Assembly: GCF_027596085.1 (NCBI RefSeq)
Contig: NC_072469.1
Coordinates: forward strand, 21,557,781-21,621,780
Length of the DNA stretch: 64,000 bases
Direction of reading: 5' to 3'
Source of the DNA: Anoplopoma fimbria
Taxonomy: Eukaryota > Chordata > Actinopteri > Perciformes > Anoplopomatidae
The notes below the pieces were generated by a model that was not told the origin of the DNA, did no database searches, and saw nothing but the letters and a program-made list of their open reading frames with translations. Shown piece after piece: positions 21,509 through 33,300 of this stretch (positions are counted from its first letter, which is position 1; the number at the start of each line of letters is the position of its first letter). A program made the position numbers and the translations under genes.

Positions 21509-21591
21509 TGCTGGAATAGTGATGACTTCACACTTTGCCGTTTACCCATCAGACAATAAGATGGTGAGACTGTGACTAACTGAAACCAGCA
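21509..21591 (+). ncRNA. snord87: SNORD87-type C/D box snoRNA, copy 5
   Basis: Host intron 6, 83 nt. C box, guide, D box and stem are intact. Confidence 0.9.
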
Positions 21592-21791
21592 TAATAAGAT
21601 CACTGGGGACTGTTTTTGTGTACATGAATGTCAATTTGATGACTGTAACTGACAAGTAGAATCTGTACTTCTCTTGCAGATGTGAAGCCACCACTGCCTT
21701 CTACAGATGGCCAAATATTGGTTTTCACCATGCGGTCCTTGAGGTAAGCCCTTAATATTCTGTGCTGTATCTTATGGTATAGGGCACCTGC

Positions 21792-21874
21792 TGCTGGAAT
21801 AGTGATGACTTCACACTTTGCCGTTTACCCATCAGACAATAAAATGGTGAAACTGTGACTAACTGAAACCAGCA
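21792..21874 (+). ncRNA. snord87: SNORD87-type C/D box snoRNA, copy 6
   Basis: Host intron 7, 83 nt, intact. It carries AAAATGGTGAAAC in the C' region instead of AAGATGGTGAGAC. Confidence 0.9.
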
Positions 21875-22080
21875 TAATAAGATCACTGGGGACTGTTTTT
21901 GTGTACATGAACGTCAATTTGATGACAACTGTAACTGACAAGTAGAATCTGTACTTCTCTTGCAGATGTGAAGCCACCACCACTACAGATGGCCAAATAT
22001 TGGTTTTCACCGTGCGGTCCTTGAGGTAAGCCCTTAATATTCTTTGCTGTGCGGTTCCTTATCGTATAGGGCAGTCCTGC

Positions 22081-22164
22081 TGCTGGAATAGTGATGACTT
22101 CACACTTTGCCGTTTACCCATCAGACAATAAGATGGTGAAACTGTGACTAACTGAAAACCAGCA
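22081..22164 (+). ncRNA. snord87: SNORD87-type C/D box snoRNA, copy 7
   Basis: Host intron 8, 84 nt, with boxes, guide and stem intact. The spacing to the 3' splice site is 107 nt, longer than the 88-91 nt of copies 1-6, because this intron ends in the non-duplicated part of the gene. Confidence 0.88.
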
Positions 22165-22524
22165 TAATAAGATCACTTGGGACTGATGTTTAAATGAGGA
22201 TACATTTGATGTGGAATGTAGAAATGTCCTGTTTGGGTTAATTTAGGTCCTTTTCTGTTTTCTCCCATCAGCTGCTTCAGAAGTCACACTTGGGTCCCAG
22301 GAGATGCACCTGATTAGATTCTGTGCTGATCAGGAGGTGAGTTCTTGCTCTTTATTAGTCTTGTACTGCTGTCTAATTATGCCACTGGGACAACATTGTT
22401 ATATTGTAAATAACAGGGTATTGCAAAACCCTGGTTAGTTTCATAAACTTGCCGTTTGGCAAAAGTCAGACATGGCTGTGCCAGGTCTTAAATGGTTTTC
22501 CAAACCTTGTGTACTGGTAACTCT

Positions 22525-22608
22525 TGCAGCTGGTATAGTGATGAGCTCAACTTTTGCCATTTACCCATCAGACCAAAAATGGGCTGCTGAGAATGACTAA
22601 TTGAACTA
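22525..22608 (+). pseudogene. Decayed SNORD87-like copy 8
   Basis: Host intron 9 contains TATAGTGATGAGCTC and TTTGCCATTTACCCATCAGA, clearly related to the other copies. The guide has G to A at its fourth position (GCCATTTACCC), the closing stem is lost, and the distal D box is TTGA or displaced (GCTGCTGAG). It also lies about 270 nt from the 3' splice site. It is probably the oldest, non-functional copy, or a snoRNA that has drifted to another target. Confidence 0.65.
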
Positions 22609-23165
22609 AAGACAAAAATTCAATGCAACACAAATCAGTTTATCACTTGTACTGATTATACATTTTATTTCCAAGGGGCCAGTTGACAAACCAGACAGTC
22701 TATGGAGTAGCCTCATTTGAAAAATGTATCAAATCCACTAACTATCACCAAAGTTGTATTGAATTCAAGTTATAGTGCTTTGGACATTGTACCACGGATG
22801 TAAACATGGACACTTTGAGTCACTGAATTACCCTTTCTTATGTCTTTCCTGTTTCTCTTTTTCCCTTTTTTTTTAATAGAGTTGCTGAAGTTGATGGATT
22901 ATCAGTTGGAGGAAATCTGAAGTCAGTTGGCAGATTTTAAAGAAATAATAAAACTTTCTTCAAGAAAAATGGCTTGACTTTATCTTTTGAATTGGGTTGC
23001 CTGCATATCGTTTTCAACTGAGTATTAAATTTGAATTAAAATTTAAGGTGGTTGTGTATGTATTGAGTCTCCAGCTATGAAGGAATGAAAAATAAATAAT
23101 TGCATCAACTGGGTTGTGGTTGGTGCGATCTTGTTCTGCCTACCTGCTAAATCTTCCGAGAGGTC

Positions 23166-26100
23166 TTACTCCTCTGTGATGTACGTGTCTGCTCCTGGTG
23201 CGTAGGTGTAGATGAAGCGTAGGATATTCTGGTGGAGGTCATCCAGGGTCTTGTCTCTCCTGTGCAAATCATCCACATCTCCCAGGTCACAAGGAAATAC
23301 TGCGTCAGGCGGAATAACGAGTGCAGAGGCCCCTGTAGGAAGAAGCAGCCAATTTAATGAGAAAAAGCAAACTACCTTTGAAACTCTTCTACCTAAAGCC
23401 CTCCATTGTGCTTATTAATGAATACCAGATCCAGTAAGAAAAACTTGGTAAAGCTGTGTTAATGTAATTGACATTTTTACACACATAAACACCAGTGTCA
23501 AATAGTTATCAAGATGGATGGGACGTATCTAAATTTGTATAAACTGAAGGCTGTGATTTCTAAACTAAATTCATACAAGTACTGTATTTGTATTTATCAG
23601 TAAAATGGAGAGGGTTATGAAAAATATTCTACCATGCTTAAGAGTGACTGAGTTTTCACAGAGGAGCACAGCAATCACAGCGTCTTCTTCCAGTACTTGT
23701 GTCCTGAGACATAACTTGCAGTGGGCCTCAGCCAATGAGATCCTTGAACAACAAAACATGAACAAAAACATTTATATACTATAATATGAGCCGCAACATT
23801 TTTATGTATATAAATATGAACTAAGGTTATCTGTAAAATTGTATAAAGTAGGATAGCAGCAGAACATTTAAGTAATCTAACCAGGTTTATGATTTGAGAA
23901 TGAAACCTTGGCCTGCAGTTGAAAAAAAAAAAAGATTTATTTTTATAGCTTTAGTTCCACATAAAATATGCCACCACAGTGAAAACGATATATAAACTTG
24001 TCATGACCAAATGAAAAATAGTCATCTGGGAGTACGATTTTGATAAAAGTTCCCCACCTAGTGGATGATGGTGACATTACACTGGAAATCGACTCACAGG
24101 CTTGACATGCAGTCTGGTAGTGATAAAGTGAAGATGAAATATAAAAACTGCAATTACTGATTACATTTTATGCAGTAGAGTGCTTACAGTAGTTTGATGG
24201 AGGCCACAGACATCTTGACACCCTGACTCTGTGTTCGGACTCTACGGCTGGCCATGTAGTAACCGTGAATTATTTTCTCTGCTCCAGGGCTGAGCTCCAC
24301 CTGCACGCTCTGTGCATGAGCTATCAGCTGGAAGGATTAGAATTAAGGGCAGCAAATGCAATTCAATGCCATTGTAAAAACATTTAAATGAAGGCAGAGC
24401 GTTTTAATACAAAAGCATTGCAACATTTGTTAACCTCCTTGTAGTCTTGAGAAGAAAACCCCCAGCAGGAAGGGTAGAGGGGTTTGCCCGGCTGCACTGC
24501 CTGCTGAAGGGTGTGGACGGTCTGGGCTAGCAGGGCCTGTTCTCCCACCACATCCCTGCACTGAATGACTAGGCCAAAGGCGTCTGCCAACTGAACTGGT
24601 ACGGGACCCATATCCTGCTCACAAAGAAGAGACTCTGTATTAGAAAGCTGTTTAATATCTAATGTGCTGTTTTCATAGTGTTCACCTGCGGAGACAAAAC
24701 TTTTTAGTCAGAAAGTAACCTGGAATCCAAATCATATCTGAAACTTCTGTTTGACCGGTTATACAGTCTATCGTCACCCTTTCCCCTCCATGCAAAAAAC
24801 CCCCAGCATTAATTATTCTCAAGGGCTCTGAAGTTATGTTGTCTGGGCGGGGCACTTCCTTCAAGTAAATTGTCTCAATTTCCTGTTTTGTTTGTACTAT
24901 CTACAAACATCTGAGTTGAGTATAATGGAATAGTGAACTCATAATCTTATACCCAACAAGCTTAAAATCCACTAACATAACTATAACTATTTATTTTCCC
25001 CAAAAACCTCAATGCAGACCTGGTGGTGTACATTCAAACCACGTTTTAAAAGAGGTAACACAACACCATGTAGTGATTGAACCCACTGCTGTTCCCAGTA
25101 CGGCACAGTCTGCCCTCCCAGACCGCCGAGAGGCATCCGTGGAGTCTGTGAGGGCCCAGAAGCTGCAGTGGACGGGGAAGGAAAGCAGCTGGTCAGCATC
25201 CTCACCATACTTCTTCCCTGGGATGAACACAGACACTGTGCAGCTCTCCAGAACTGAGAAAGATTCAGAGGGGGGAAAGAACATTGTACGAGTAGTGCAA
25301 TGGCTTTTTATGTGTTCAAAAATGTATCCATAATATGAATTGTTGACAGGACCCTCTCCTTATAACTAATATCAAAATTTATTTTTTACTGACTTTAGTG
25401 CTCTACCTGACTGAATGGCATCCAACCTCTCCTTTTTGTAACCGCCCAGATCTCCCAACATGCAAATGCCACCGGTGGCTAGCAGAGCAGAGCCGGCATG
25501 GATGTTAGCAGTGCCTGCTCCGTGTTCGTCCCGGGACAGAGATGCAAACATCTCCCCCGAGGCCTGATGCCTGACCCCTCGACACGCCAAGCTCAGGCTG
25601 TATGTCATTAGTCTAGCACAAAGACAAGGTAATGTGGAGGATTAAATGTCAGGTTTCAAAGAGTGTGTTCACCTAGTACTTGCACAGTTGGGTCATGCAG
25701 ACAGCTTTACCTGTCTAGGATGAGAGTGTCAGTGGTGACAGCTAGCAGATCCAAATTGTGAAACGTGTCTTTTGCATCTGCTCTATTCTGCACCAAGCTG
25801 AGCAACAAGCTGAGCTTTAAGGTATTGTAGAGGCCTGGAGGAGCCACGTCCAACCCAAAACAATGAGTCACAATGGCAGAAAACCTCCAGCGAAAACCGG
25901 CCGTGGCCTTCAACAGCTCCTGGAAGCTTGCACTGACTTTATGGGGATCTGTAGAGTTGTGAGAGATGATATGTGTTTTATTATGGTGACGATGCACAGT
26001 GTTGCGTAAAAAATTGTTCAGATTTATCAGAATATCCGGTATGAAGATGTGTTTAGATTCAGACATGATCAGTACGCCTTTGGCTGCTGTTTCTGTGGAT

Positions 26101-29100
26101 TTGGAGCAGGATTTATTATGAGACAGTTTACTGCCTTACACTCTGGCTCCCACGGTTGGACGCTATTCGCTTCTACACTCCAGGTAATGCCGCTCCACTG
26201 CTGCACATGCGCAGGAATGCCCAACACCCTGTAGAGTCGACCGATTCTCATTGAATTACACAGCTCATCTGGATAGGAGGAAACAAAGTAATAAAAAGGG
26301 TTGTTCAGTGCTGTCTGGTGGTTATTGAAGAAACATGCATGCCACCTACAAACCAGTGCCAAGAGAAACACAGAGTGAGGCCTTCAGAACAATGATTTCT
26401 CTGTGTGCGAAATGCACAGCCAGCTAATGAGTGTTCCTTGCACTTATTAACATATATGTTTAGTAACGGGAACCCAGTGTATTGAATTCCTCTACAGGAC
26501 TGGGTCAACAGAATATGTTAATCCTCGTGCTGAGATTTGCTCAGCTCCCAGGGGTGCTGCCTTGACAATGTTATTAGAGGGGACAGAAACACTTAATATC
26601 CCACCATGGGGCACTGTGTGCGGCTGGCTGCACAAAAATCTATTTATTTGAACTCTCCCCCACTAAGTTTGTGTTCCAAAGTGAGCCTCATTTAGAAAGC
26701 AAGAGAAAATTAATGACAAACCTCAATACATCTGACTGTGTGTAAATATAGGCTATTACAAGCCCATTACTCAACACTAGTAGTGACTATAATGGATGAG
26801 AGAGAATGATTTTTACAAACAAATAATACCTTTTAAAATGTTGAGGATATTAATCTTAAATACAATATCTCCTTTAAGATTTTGACTTGCAAATGAAATC
26901 TGAGCTTTTTAACCCAGTTTAACTCTAAAGTACTAATTTCTTCTATGCTTTGCTACAAACTGGTTGATGGACAGTCTCCATCGGTCCCCATTTATTAATG
27001 TCATTGCTCTGCATCTTTTAACTGTCACACAGTAAACTGTCAAACCAATCAAATAATCCAAGAGATATTCATGTGTAACACTCCCACAACAAAAGCTTTA
27101 GATGATTCAATGTTGAAGCAATCAAAATTAAGGGAGATCAACTGATTGTGTGCTCTTTAGTTCAGAAGTTGGCAAGGAACGTAGTCATTCTTGTGTTCTA
27201 CAGCTGCTCTACAGACTAAAAACAGATTTGATGCCAAAAAACACAAACAATTTCAAATCCGGTTTGAAAGAGCTGATCAGAGGTGAACTTTATAAAGAAC
27301 TTGTTACACGCAGCTGTTTATGCTTTCATTTTGTATTCTTTGTTGTTTTAAGATTATGATTACTCTGATGTGAACCTTTGTATTTGCTGTACACTGTATT
27401 GTTGTTGATAATGATGTGTCGTAATACATGCTGCTAGTGCACATTTTTCTGAACCCGACACTTCAGAAGGTATTAGGCTATTCGCCTTATTTCCGCTAAC
27501 ATTTAATCTATTTGTTGGCTGTGTGTAATTGTAACAGAGGACATTATTATAGTGGACTTGTGTTTGAGCAATATGAATCCAATACATTCAGTTAACTTGT
27601 CTGATGCAGACCTACCTCTGAGAAACAGGGTCACAGACTGGTACCTGAGTGAGCTTTGCTGATGGGCACGTAGAGCATCAAGTGCTTTGATGTGGATCAG
27701 CTCCACAAGCTGTTTGTCTGTCTCCACAAAGAAACATCTTAATCATAACAGTGTGCACAGTTCTCTATTGACCTTGTGTATCCATTCAGATATCTCAAGT
27801 GACATTCAGAGGCATCACTCTCACCTCCCAACACTCTGAACTTCACATCCTCTTTCAGTGGGGAGCTACAGATCATGCAGCTGAAGTTGTTTCTCACGGT
27901 AAGTGACTCTGTGGCTCCAGGTGCATGGACACGAATGTGGTGAAAACCTGGAATCCGCATCCACGAATTTAAGTTAAATGTGAATCCAATTTTAGCAATG
28001 ACAGTTGTCTGATTCCTTGAAAAACATAATATTTTGTGTGTACACGACCAACTGACTGTGATCTTTACAAGCAGTAGACGCTAAGGGGATTTATAGGTGG
28101 CAATTGTGTCTTCCCTGCAGTACCTGTAGAGCAGGGACAGTCATCATTAATGCAGAGGTATCTGGCCCCCTGGGTGTATTTTGTGACCCTCGTCATGGCA
28201 ACGACCAGGCCCTCCATGGAGACAAGCCTCATGGGCCCTTGGCCCCGAGGAAAACTACAAAGGTCCAACGTGTACTCAGGGAATGGAGGCAGATGTGTCA
28301 ACTTCAGAATTACATTCACCTCAAAGGGAATAATCAGATGACATTGTTACAGGAGTTAAAACATATGGGGAAGAAAGAGTTCATCTGCAACATGTATTCA
28401 TACCTGACTCTCTGTGTGTATTTTTTCAACAAGTGAAAGTGTCTTTATGGCCAGGAAGCATACCTGAATGAGGAATAAAGCAACTGTAGTCAACCTTATA
28501 GGAGAAGTTCATATTGTTAGCTGGCTCACTGAGTCTTCACTTACAGACTGAAACAAAGCCGTAGCTCCCAGAGGATCACACAGGATACAGTCACCCAGTG
28601 CTGGGTCCACCTCAGTCACATCAGAGGGGTTCACACTGATGCAAAACCTGTAGACCGCCTCAATCTGCTGGGACTCTGGAAAGGAGGGGCAGAGATGAGC
28701 CTGCAGCTAGCATCGGCTAATGCTAGCTCAAAGCCAGCTAGCTAGCATCGGCTAATGCTAGCTCAAAGCCAGCTAGCATCGGCTAATGCTAGCTCAAAGC
28801 CAGCTAGCTAGCATCGGCTAATGCTAGCTCAAAGCCAGCTAGCTAGCATCGGCTAATGCTAGCTCAAAGCCAGCTAGCTAGCATCGGCTAATGCTAGCTC
28901 AAAGCCAGCTAGCTAGCATCGGCTAATGCTAGCTCAAAGCCAGCTAGCTAGCTTCAACTGTGCTAGCTAGCTAGCTATCATCAGAGCAGGCCTAGCTACA
29001 GGTGTCTTTACCACTGAATGGTTGGCAATCTTCGGCCAGTTTCTGGAGGCCACCGCTTCTATCTAAATAGACCAGCACTGATTCCTTTAAGGACAACATG

Positions 29101-29108
29101 TCAGCCAT
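23166..29108 (-). CDS. mcmdc2: MCM domain-containing protein 2, meiotic MCM-like protein
   Basis: This is an atypical MCM family member required in vertebrates for meiotic recombination and homologue pairing, acting in germ-cell nuclei. Fourteen coding exons on the minus strand join in phase: 29108-29012, 28675-28545, 28463-28404, 28319-28124, 27947-27825, 27717-27616, 26268-26140, 25948-25711, 25612-25407, 25253-25087, 24614-24435, 24327-24188, 23742-23633 and 23332-23166. They give 681 residues, the human length. The N-terminal OB part includes VTKYTQGARYLC and a cysteine-pair element (CINDDC, CMIC). The AAA+ motifs are degenerate: the Walker A position reads TTDTLILDR, and Walker B reads GGICMLGDL where active MCMs have an acidic DE pair. 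The exon 7 donor was set at 26140 (GAGT before GTAAGG) because only that keeps phase with exon 8. The gene converges on the snoRNA host with about 200 bp between ends. Confidence 0.95.
28708..28975 (-). repeat. Minisatellite of seven units in mcmdc2 intron 1
   Basis: Seven near-perfect 33-37 bp units contain CATCGGCTAATGCTAGCTCA and AAGCCAGCTAGCTAG. The units are rich in the self-complementary words GCTAGC and AGCTAGCT and differ mainly in how many GCTA tetramers join them. The array begins about 30 bases upstream of the exon 2 acceptor on the transcribed strand. Confidence 0.95.
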
Positions 29109-30391
29109 TTTAACATCAACTGTAAGAAAGAGATATTTAGCTATGAGCTGAAATGACAGCGTTTAAATGACGTCATCTTTTGGCTTCCACTCCGTTGCTA
29201 TAGCGACCGCTCAGGATTTGATGCGATTAAATGTAATAATTAATTAATTTATAATAAAAAACAAATCATATACTTGTTGTTCTTAATTTCACATGCACGA
29301 TTTTCTCAGTTCTTTTAAAACTTGAATATTTATCTTATGAAAAAAAATATGTACATGTTTTCTGTAGGGCCCTAATTAGGTATGTGATTTTATTTTATTT
29401 TTTAATTATTTATTATGTGTAATAATAAATATTATTATTAAATATTATATAAATAATAAATATTAATTAATAATTAAATATTATTATTAAATATTATTAC
29501 TAACCCATTTTATAAATCAATTTACTTACTTTTCACATTTCAATTGATTGACTTATTACACATTTTCATTTGTGTAAGAATGTCCATGACCTTCTGTCCA
29601 TGATTTCTGCAAAATCTACAATTATAATTAAATACACAAACACTCTCAAACAATTTTTCTTTGATATTTTTTATTACTGTGCAAGAGTATAAGTCTACTT
29701 AATTGCCAGGCCAAGCAAATCATTGTGGATTTTAAAATTATGCAATTATGAATAAATGTTAAGGCAAAGATTAGCAAGGAAATGAACACAAACAATAATA
29801 TAAAAAAAACACTCAATATTTAAAGACTGAGAGGTAACTGAAGGAGTAGAAGACAATATTTTTTACAAATGTGACCTATAAACCAAAATGCTTTATTCAG
29901 TGGTCTCTCAAGTAATCCCTATATCCAGCTTTGTTAAAATGAATATGATACATAATTGTATTTTTACAGTAATTACAAGGACAAACATACTTCCATCTGA
30001 CAGTCAAATGGTGTGATTTTAAGTCCAGTGAGTTGTTCAAGTTTTTCAGAAAACTACTTATTGATTTCATTTAAGGGATAAATTTAAGGCTTTATAAAAG
30101 GCTCATTTTAGAAACCACCAGAAATAACATTAATAGAGGATGGCTGTCCTTAATTCTTAAAAATATCATCTGTCATGTTTATATATATATATATTTATAT
30201 AAATACAAATTGATAAAAAATAAAGACTTTTCTGGCACTTTTTGTTCCAACCAAAATATGTTTTAACTGCTGTTTCGTCTCAGCTGCTTGCTTTGGCTTC
30301 ATAGAACAAGTTAATCCATGATGTAAATTCTTCCCTTTAGTCAAAAGAAGTTATGATGGTTAAGGCAATCGAAGACCTCATTCGGAATGTT
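29109..30391. other. mcmdc2 promoter side and sgk3 3' UTR
   Basis: About 29109-29220 is the mcmdc2 5' UTR and promoter, with no TATA box seen. From about 29650 to 30391 the sequence is the probable sgk3 3' UTR on the minus strand, with reversed polyadenylation words (TTTATT) near 29890. Between them the DNA is very AT-rich (ATTATTA runs at 29390-29500) and contains no gene. Confidence 0.45.
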
Positions 30392-33300
30392 TCATAAGAA
30401 CGAGTCATCCGAAGCTGGGGCATAAGAGAAGCCCACAAAGGCATCGTCGGCCTCCATTACACTGGCGTTGATTATGGAATAGTCTTTAGACCAGCAGATG
30501 GAGTTGGGAACCATCTCCTCTGTGAACTCAGGATCAAAGTTTGAGATGTCAAAGTTTGAGCTCTGTAAAAACATTGGGGGAAGAGGTAGAAAAACGTGGG
30601 TCATGTTAGGGTTCATGGAATAAATACAAATTAAACCGCATATGTGTATTCATAAAAGGGACTTAATTTGATAACAAAACAGCAGTTACAACTTGTTTTT
30701 ACGAAGTGCTTTAAAATGGGATAAAGCAGTTTCTTTGTCTGTGATAACTTTATTTAATCCCATGTTCAACGTGCCAAATCTTCCATGTGTGCCACACTAT
30801 GTCAATACAATCTTAGAGATATGTGGGGTGGGTATTATTTAGTGGACACACAAGAGGACTGGTTTGAGGGAATATGGGTCTAGGATGACAATGTTGTGAA
30901 AATATGTAAAATACCCTGTCCCTTTATAATTGTACTGTTGCAATACATCTTTGTGCCAATACAAATATATATATATGAAATAGAATAAAACAATTATAAT
31001 ACATGAATAATAAATAGTGAAAAAAAAAAACAAGACTTAAAAGAAAGAATGCAAAAACAAGTCTATAAAAATACTTTTATGAAATAGTTCAAAAGATGGT
31101 ACTTAATTCGGCATCTCCACTGTTAACTTGTAGCACCTGTGCAAATACGTGCAATCAAATACAATAGACCCTTTTCAAAGCAGCCATTTCATAGCAGGGT
31201 AAACACAGCTTCAAGTAAGCCAGCATGCACAATACCAGGGCCCTGACTCACCTAAATGGAACATGGCCATAATTAACGTTATTAATTACACCTGTGTTTG
31301 TCCTGCAATGACATGTGGAAATGCTGCTGTGAAAAGGGCCTGCAAAGAGGTTTGTCATGTTCTGTCTTTGTTGACAGAGTATCAGAGAGGTGTTCATTGA
31401 AGTATTCTGTTAAAACCAGGAACATGTCAAAAAAATGAATCCGTAGTCTTCAAAAGCCATGTGAGTTATGATGTATTGTTTAAGTGTGGGCTGCAGTCAA
31501 AAGTCAAGTTACTGCAAAATACTTTGTATGGTTCTGAATACTGGGCAAGAAACAAAATATTTACCACATTTGGCGTGAATGGGGGAGGGATCTTCTTCTG
31601 TTCGAGGTCGTCCCAGTTGATGGAGGAGAAGAAGCTGTGTGCTTTGATCTCATTCTGAATGTGTAGATTAAAAAAATTACTTAAACATAATTTTGTATTC
31701 ATTGTAATGCAGTTGATTAAAAGTCAATGGCTGATTATCTGTAATGTGTTTGCAGCAATGATGAGATGGCCACAGATTAGCCACCAGAGGGAGCCCAAAC
31801 ATTCTGCAGGACATTAAGTGTCTGTATCTGAACAGTCCCACTCACAAAGTCATCCAGAGACCCCAGTCTGTGTGTGCCGTCTTTCTCCAGCAGGCCCTGG
31901 AGGAGAGACCAGGCTGTGCTGGACGCACCAGGACGCATCACCAATGTTTTGTGGAGGATGTTGTCGTACATTTCGTGCGTGTCCCTGCTGTAGAACGGCG
32001 GCTAGGATATGAACAAAAGAGAGACATGTAAGTGAGAGTGGCAGTACAATGAGGCGCTCTAACATTAATTACATGCTGCAGTTTACCAGTGTAGCATGTT
32101 AGAATTAAAAAAGATTTGTCTGCATAAGTAGCTACACACCAAAAAATAAAAACAATAATAATCACTTTCATTTTGTGTTATCCTGCAGAAATAAGTGCAA
32201 TGCATTAGGATATTTGAAAAAAAACTGTGCTCCAAGTAAATACTCACCAGTCCAAAGAGCATTTCATACAGCACTGAACCCAAACACCACCAGTCCACTG
32301 TGTTATCATATGGCTGCTTCCTCAGGACTTCTGGAGCTAAGTACTAGTCAGGAGAAGCACACAAACATAATACTATAACACAGACATTTTGCTTCTTGCT
32401 TAAACTACACCAACCAAATGTATATCATCTATTTCTGCTCATACATGCTTATTTTCCTCTCTGGAAAAAGTGACTCATATCCCTACACAGACAGCAGTGT
32501 TGCCTCAAGATGAAATACACTCATACTTAAATCATTAACCACACTGCACTCCAAAAACTGTTAATGATTATTACTTTTTGACACAGAAGGTGAGACTTCT
32601 TTGGAGCACAAAAAAAATGTTTTAGCTCTACATGTAAACATGCAAATCAATGCTGCAATACCTCAGGTGTTCCACAAAAGGTAGTGGTGGTGTCTGTCTG
32701 GGAAATGCCTTCCTTGCACAATCCAAAGTCCGTCAAAATGATATGCCCCTTTAAAGAGAGGACACAGTGACAGTTTTAGACAACATGTGCCGCACAAGCA
32801 GCTCATTATCCCCGGGGACTGAGGATTCTATTGTTGCCCAGGAATGTTGGCTACAGTGTCCCTCAGTCAGTCCCATTCACCGTTCCCTCACTTTCTCAAT
32901 AAGGCTGGGCAGGAAAGTCATTAGTGAGACCTAATCCAATCACACGCATTCTGTCCAGCTGGAACTGGAAATTACACTGTTGTGCGCTGATGGTACAAAT
33001 ATGACCGGAAGAGAATTAAATTTGTGCTGCTCAGCCAGTGTTCAGGCAGAGTAGTTGCATAAACTTAAAAGAGCATTGGTTTGTCAACATAGTATTACAT
33101 CTTAAGAAAGTAGGTGCCATCCAGGTATATTCAAAGTAATTACTTTTATAGTCATTATATATCAATTACAAAGCCGTGTATTTGGTAAAACAATAGGAAT
33201 ACTCACTTCATGGTCAAGGAGGATGTTTTCTGGCTTCAAGTCTCTGAACAAAATTAACACAAATTAATGAATTTCAGTAAATAAGACTCAAAATAATAAA

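Larger units (their letters stand above)
18993..22968 (+). ncRNA. snhg6: snoRNA host gene (SNHG6-type) with ten exons
   Basis: This is a spliced non-coding host transcript. Exons: about 18993-19094, 20241-20285, 20548-20601, 20823-20882, 21109-21162, 21390-21453, 21680-21743, 21966-22025, 22272-22336 and 22880 to about 22968, the last with an AATAAA near 22947. All boundaries are GT-AG. Exons 3-8 are near-copies of one another (54-64 nt, each containing CCAAATATTGGTTTTCAC or a variant) and share no maintained reading frame, since their lengths differ by non-multiples of three. Introns 2-9 each hold one SNORD87-type C/D snoRNA; in introns 2-7 it lies 88-91 nt upstream of the 3' splice site, close to the distance preferred for splicing-coupled snoRNP assembly. 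Position between tcf24 and mcmdc2 and orientation match human SNHG6, which hosts a single SNORD87. Naming rests on synteny and the snoRNA, not on exon similarity. Confidence 0.88.

Noticed and set aside
20548..22336. A repeat protein encoded by the duplicated exons of the snoRNA host
   Set aside because: Exon lengths (54, 60, 54, 64, 64, 60) do not preserve a frame between modules, so the transcript is taken as non-coding.
28708..28975. CRISPR-like array
   Set aside because: The units are contiguous with no unique spacers; it is a eukaryotic intronic minisatellite.
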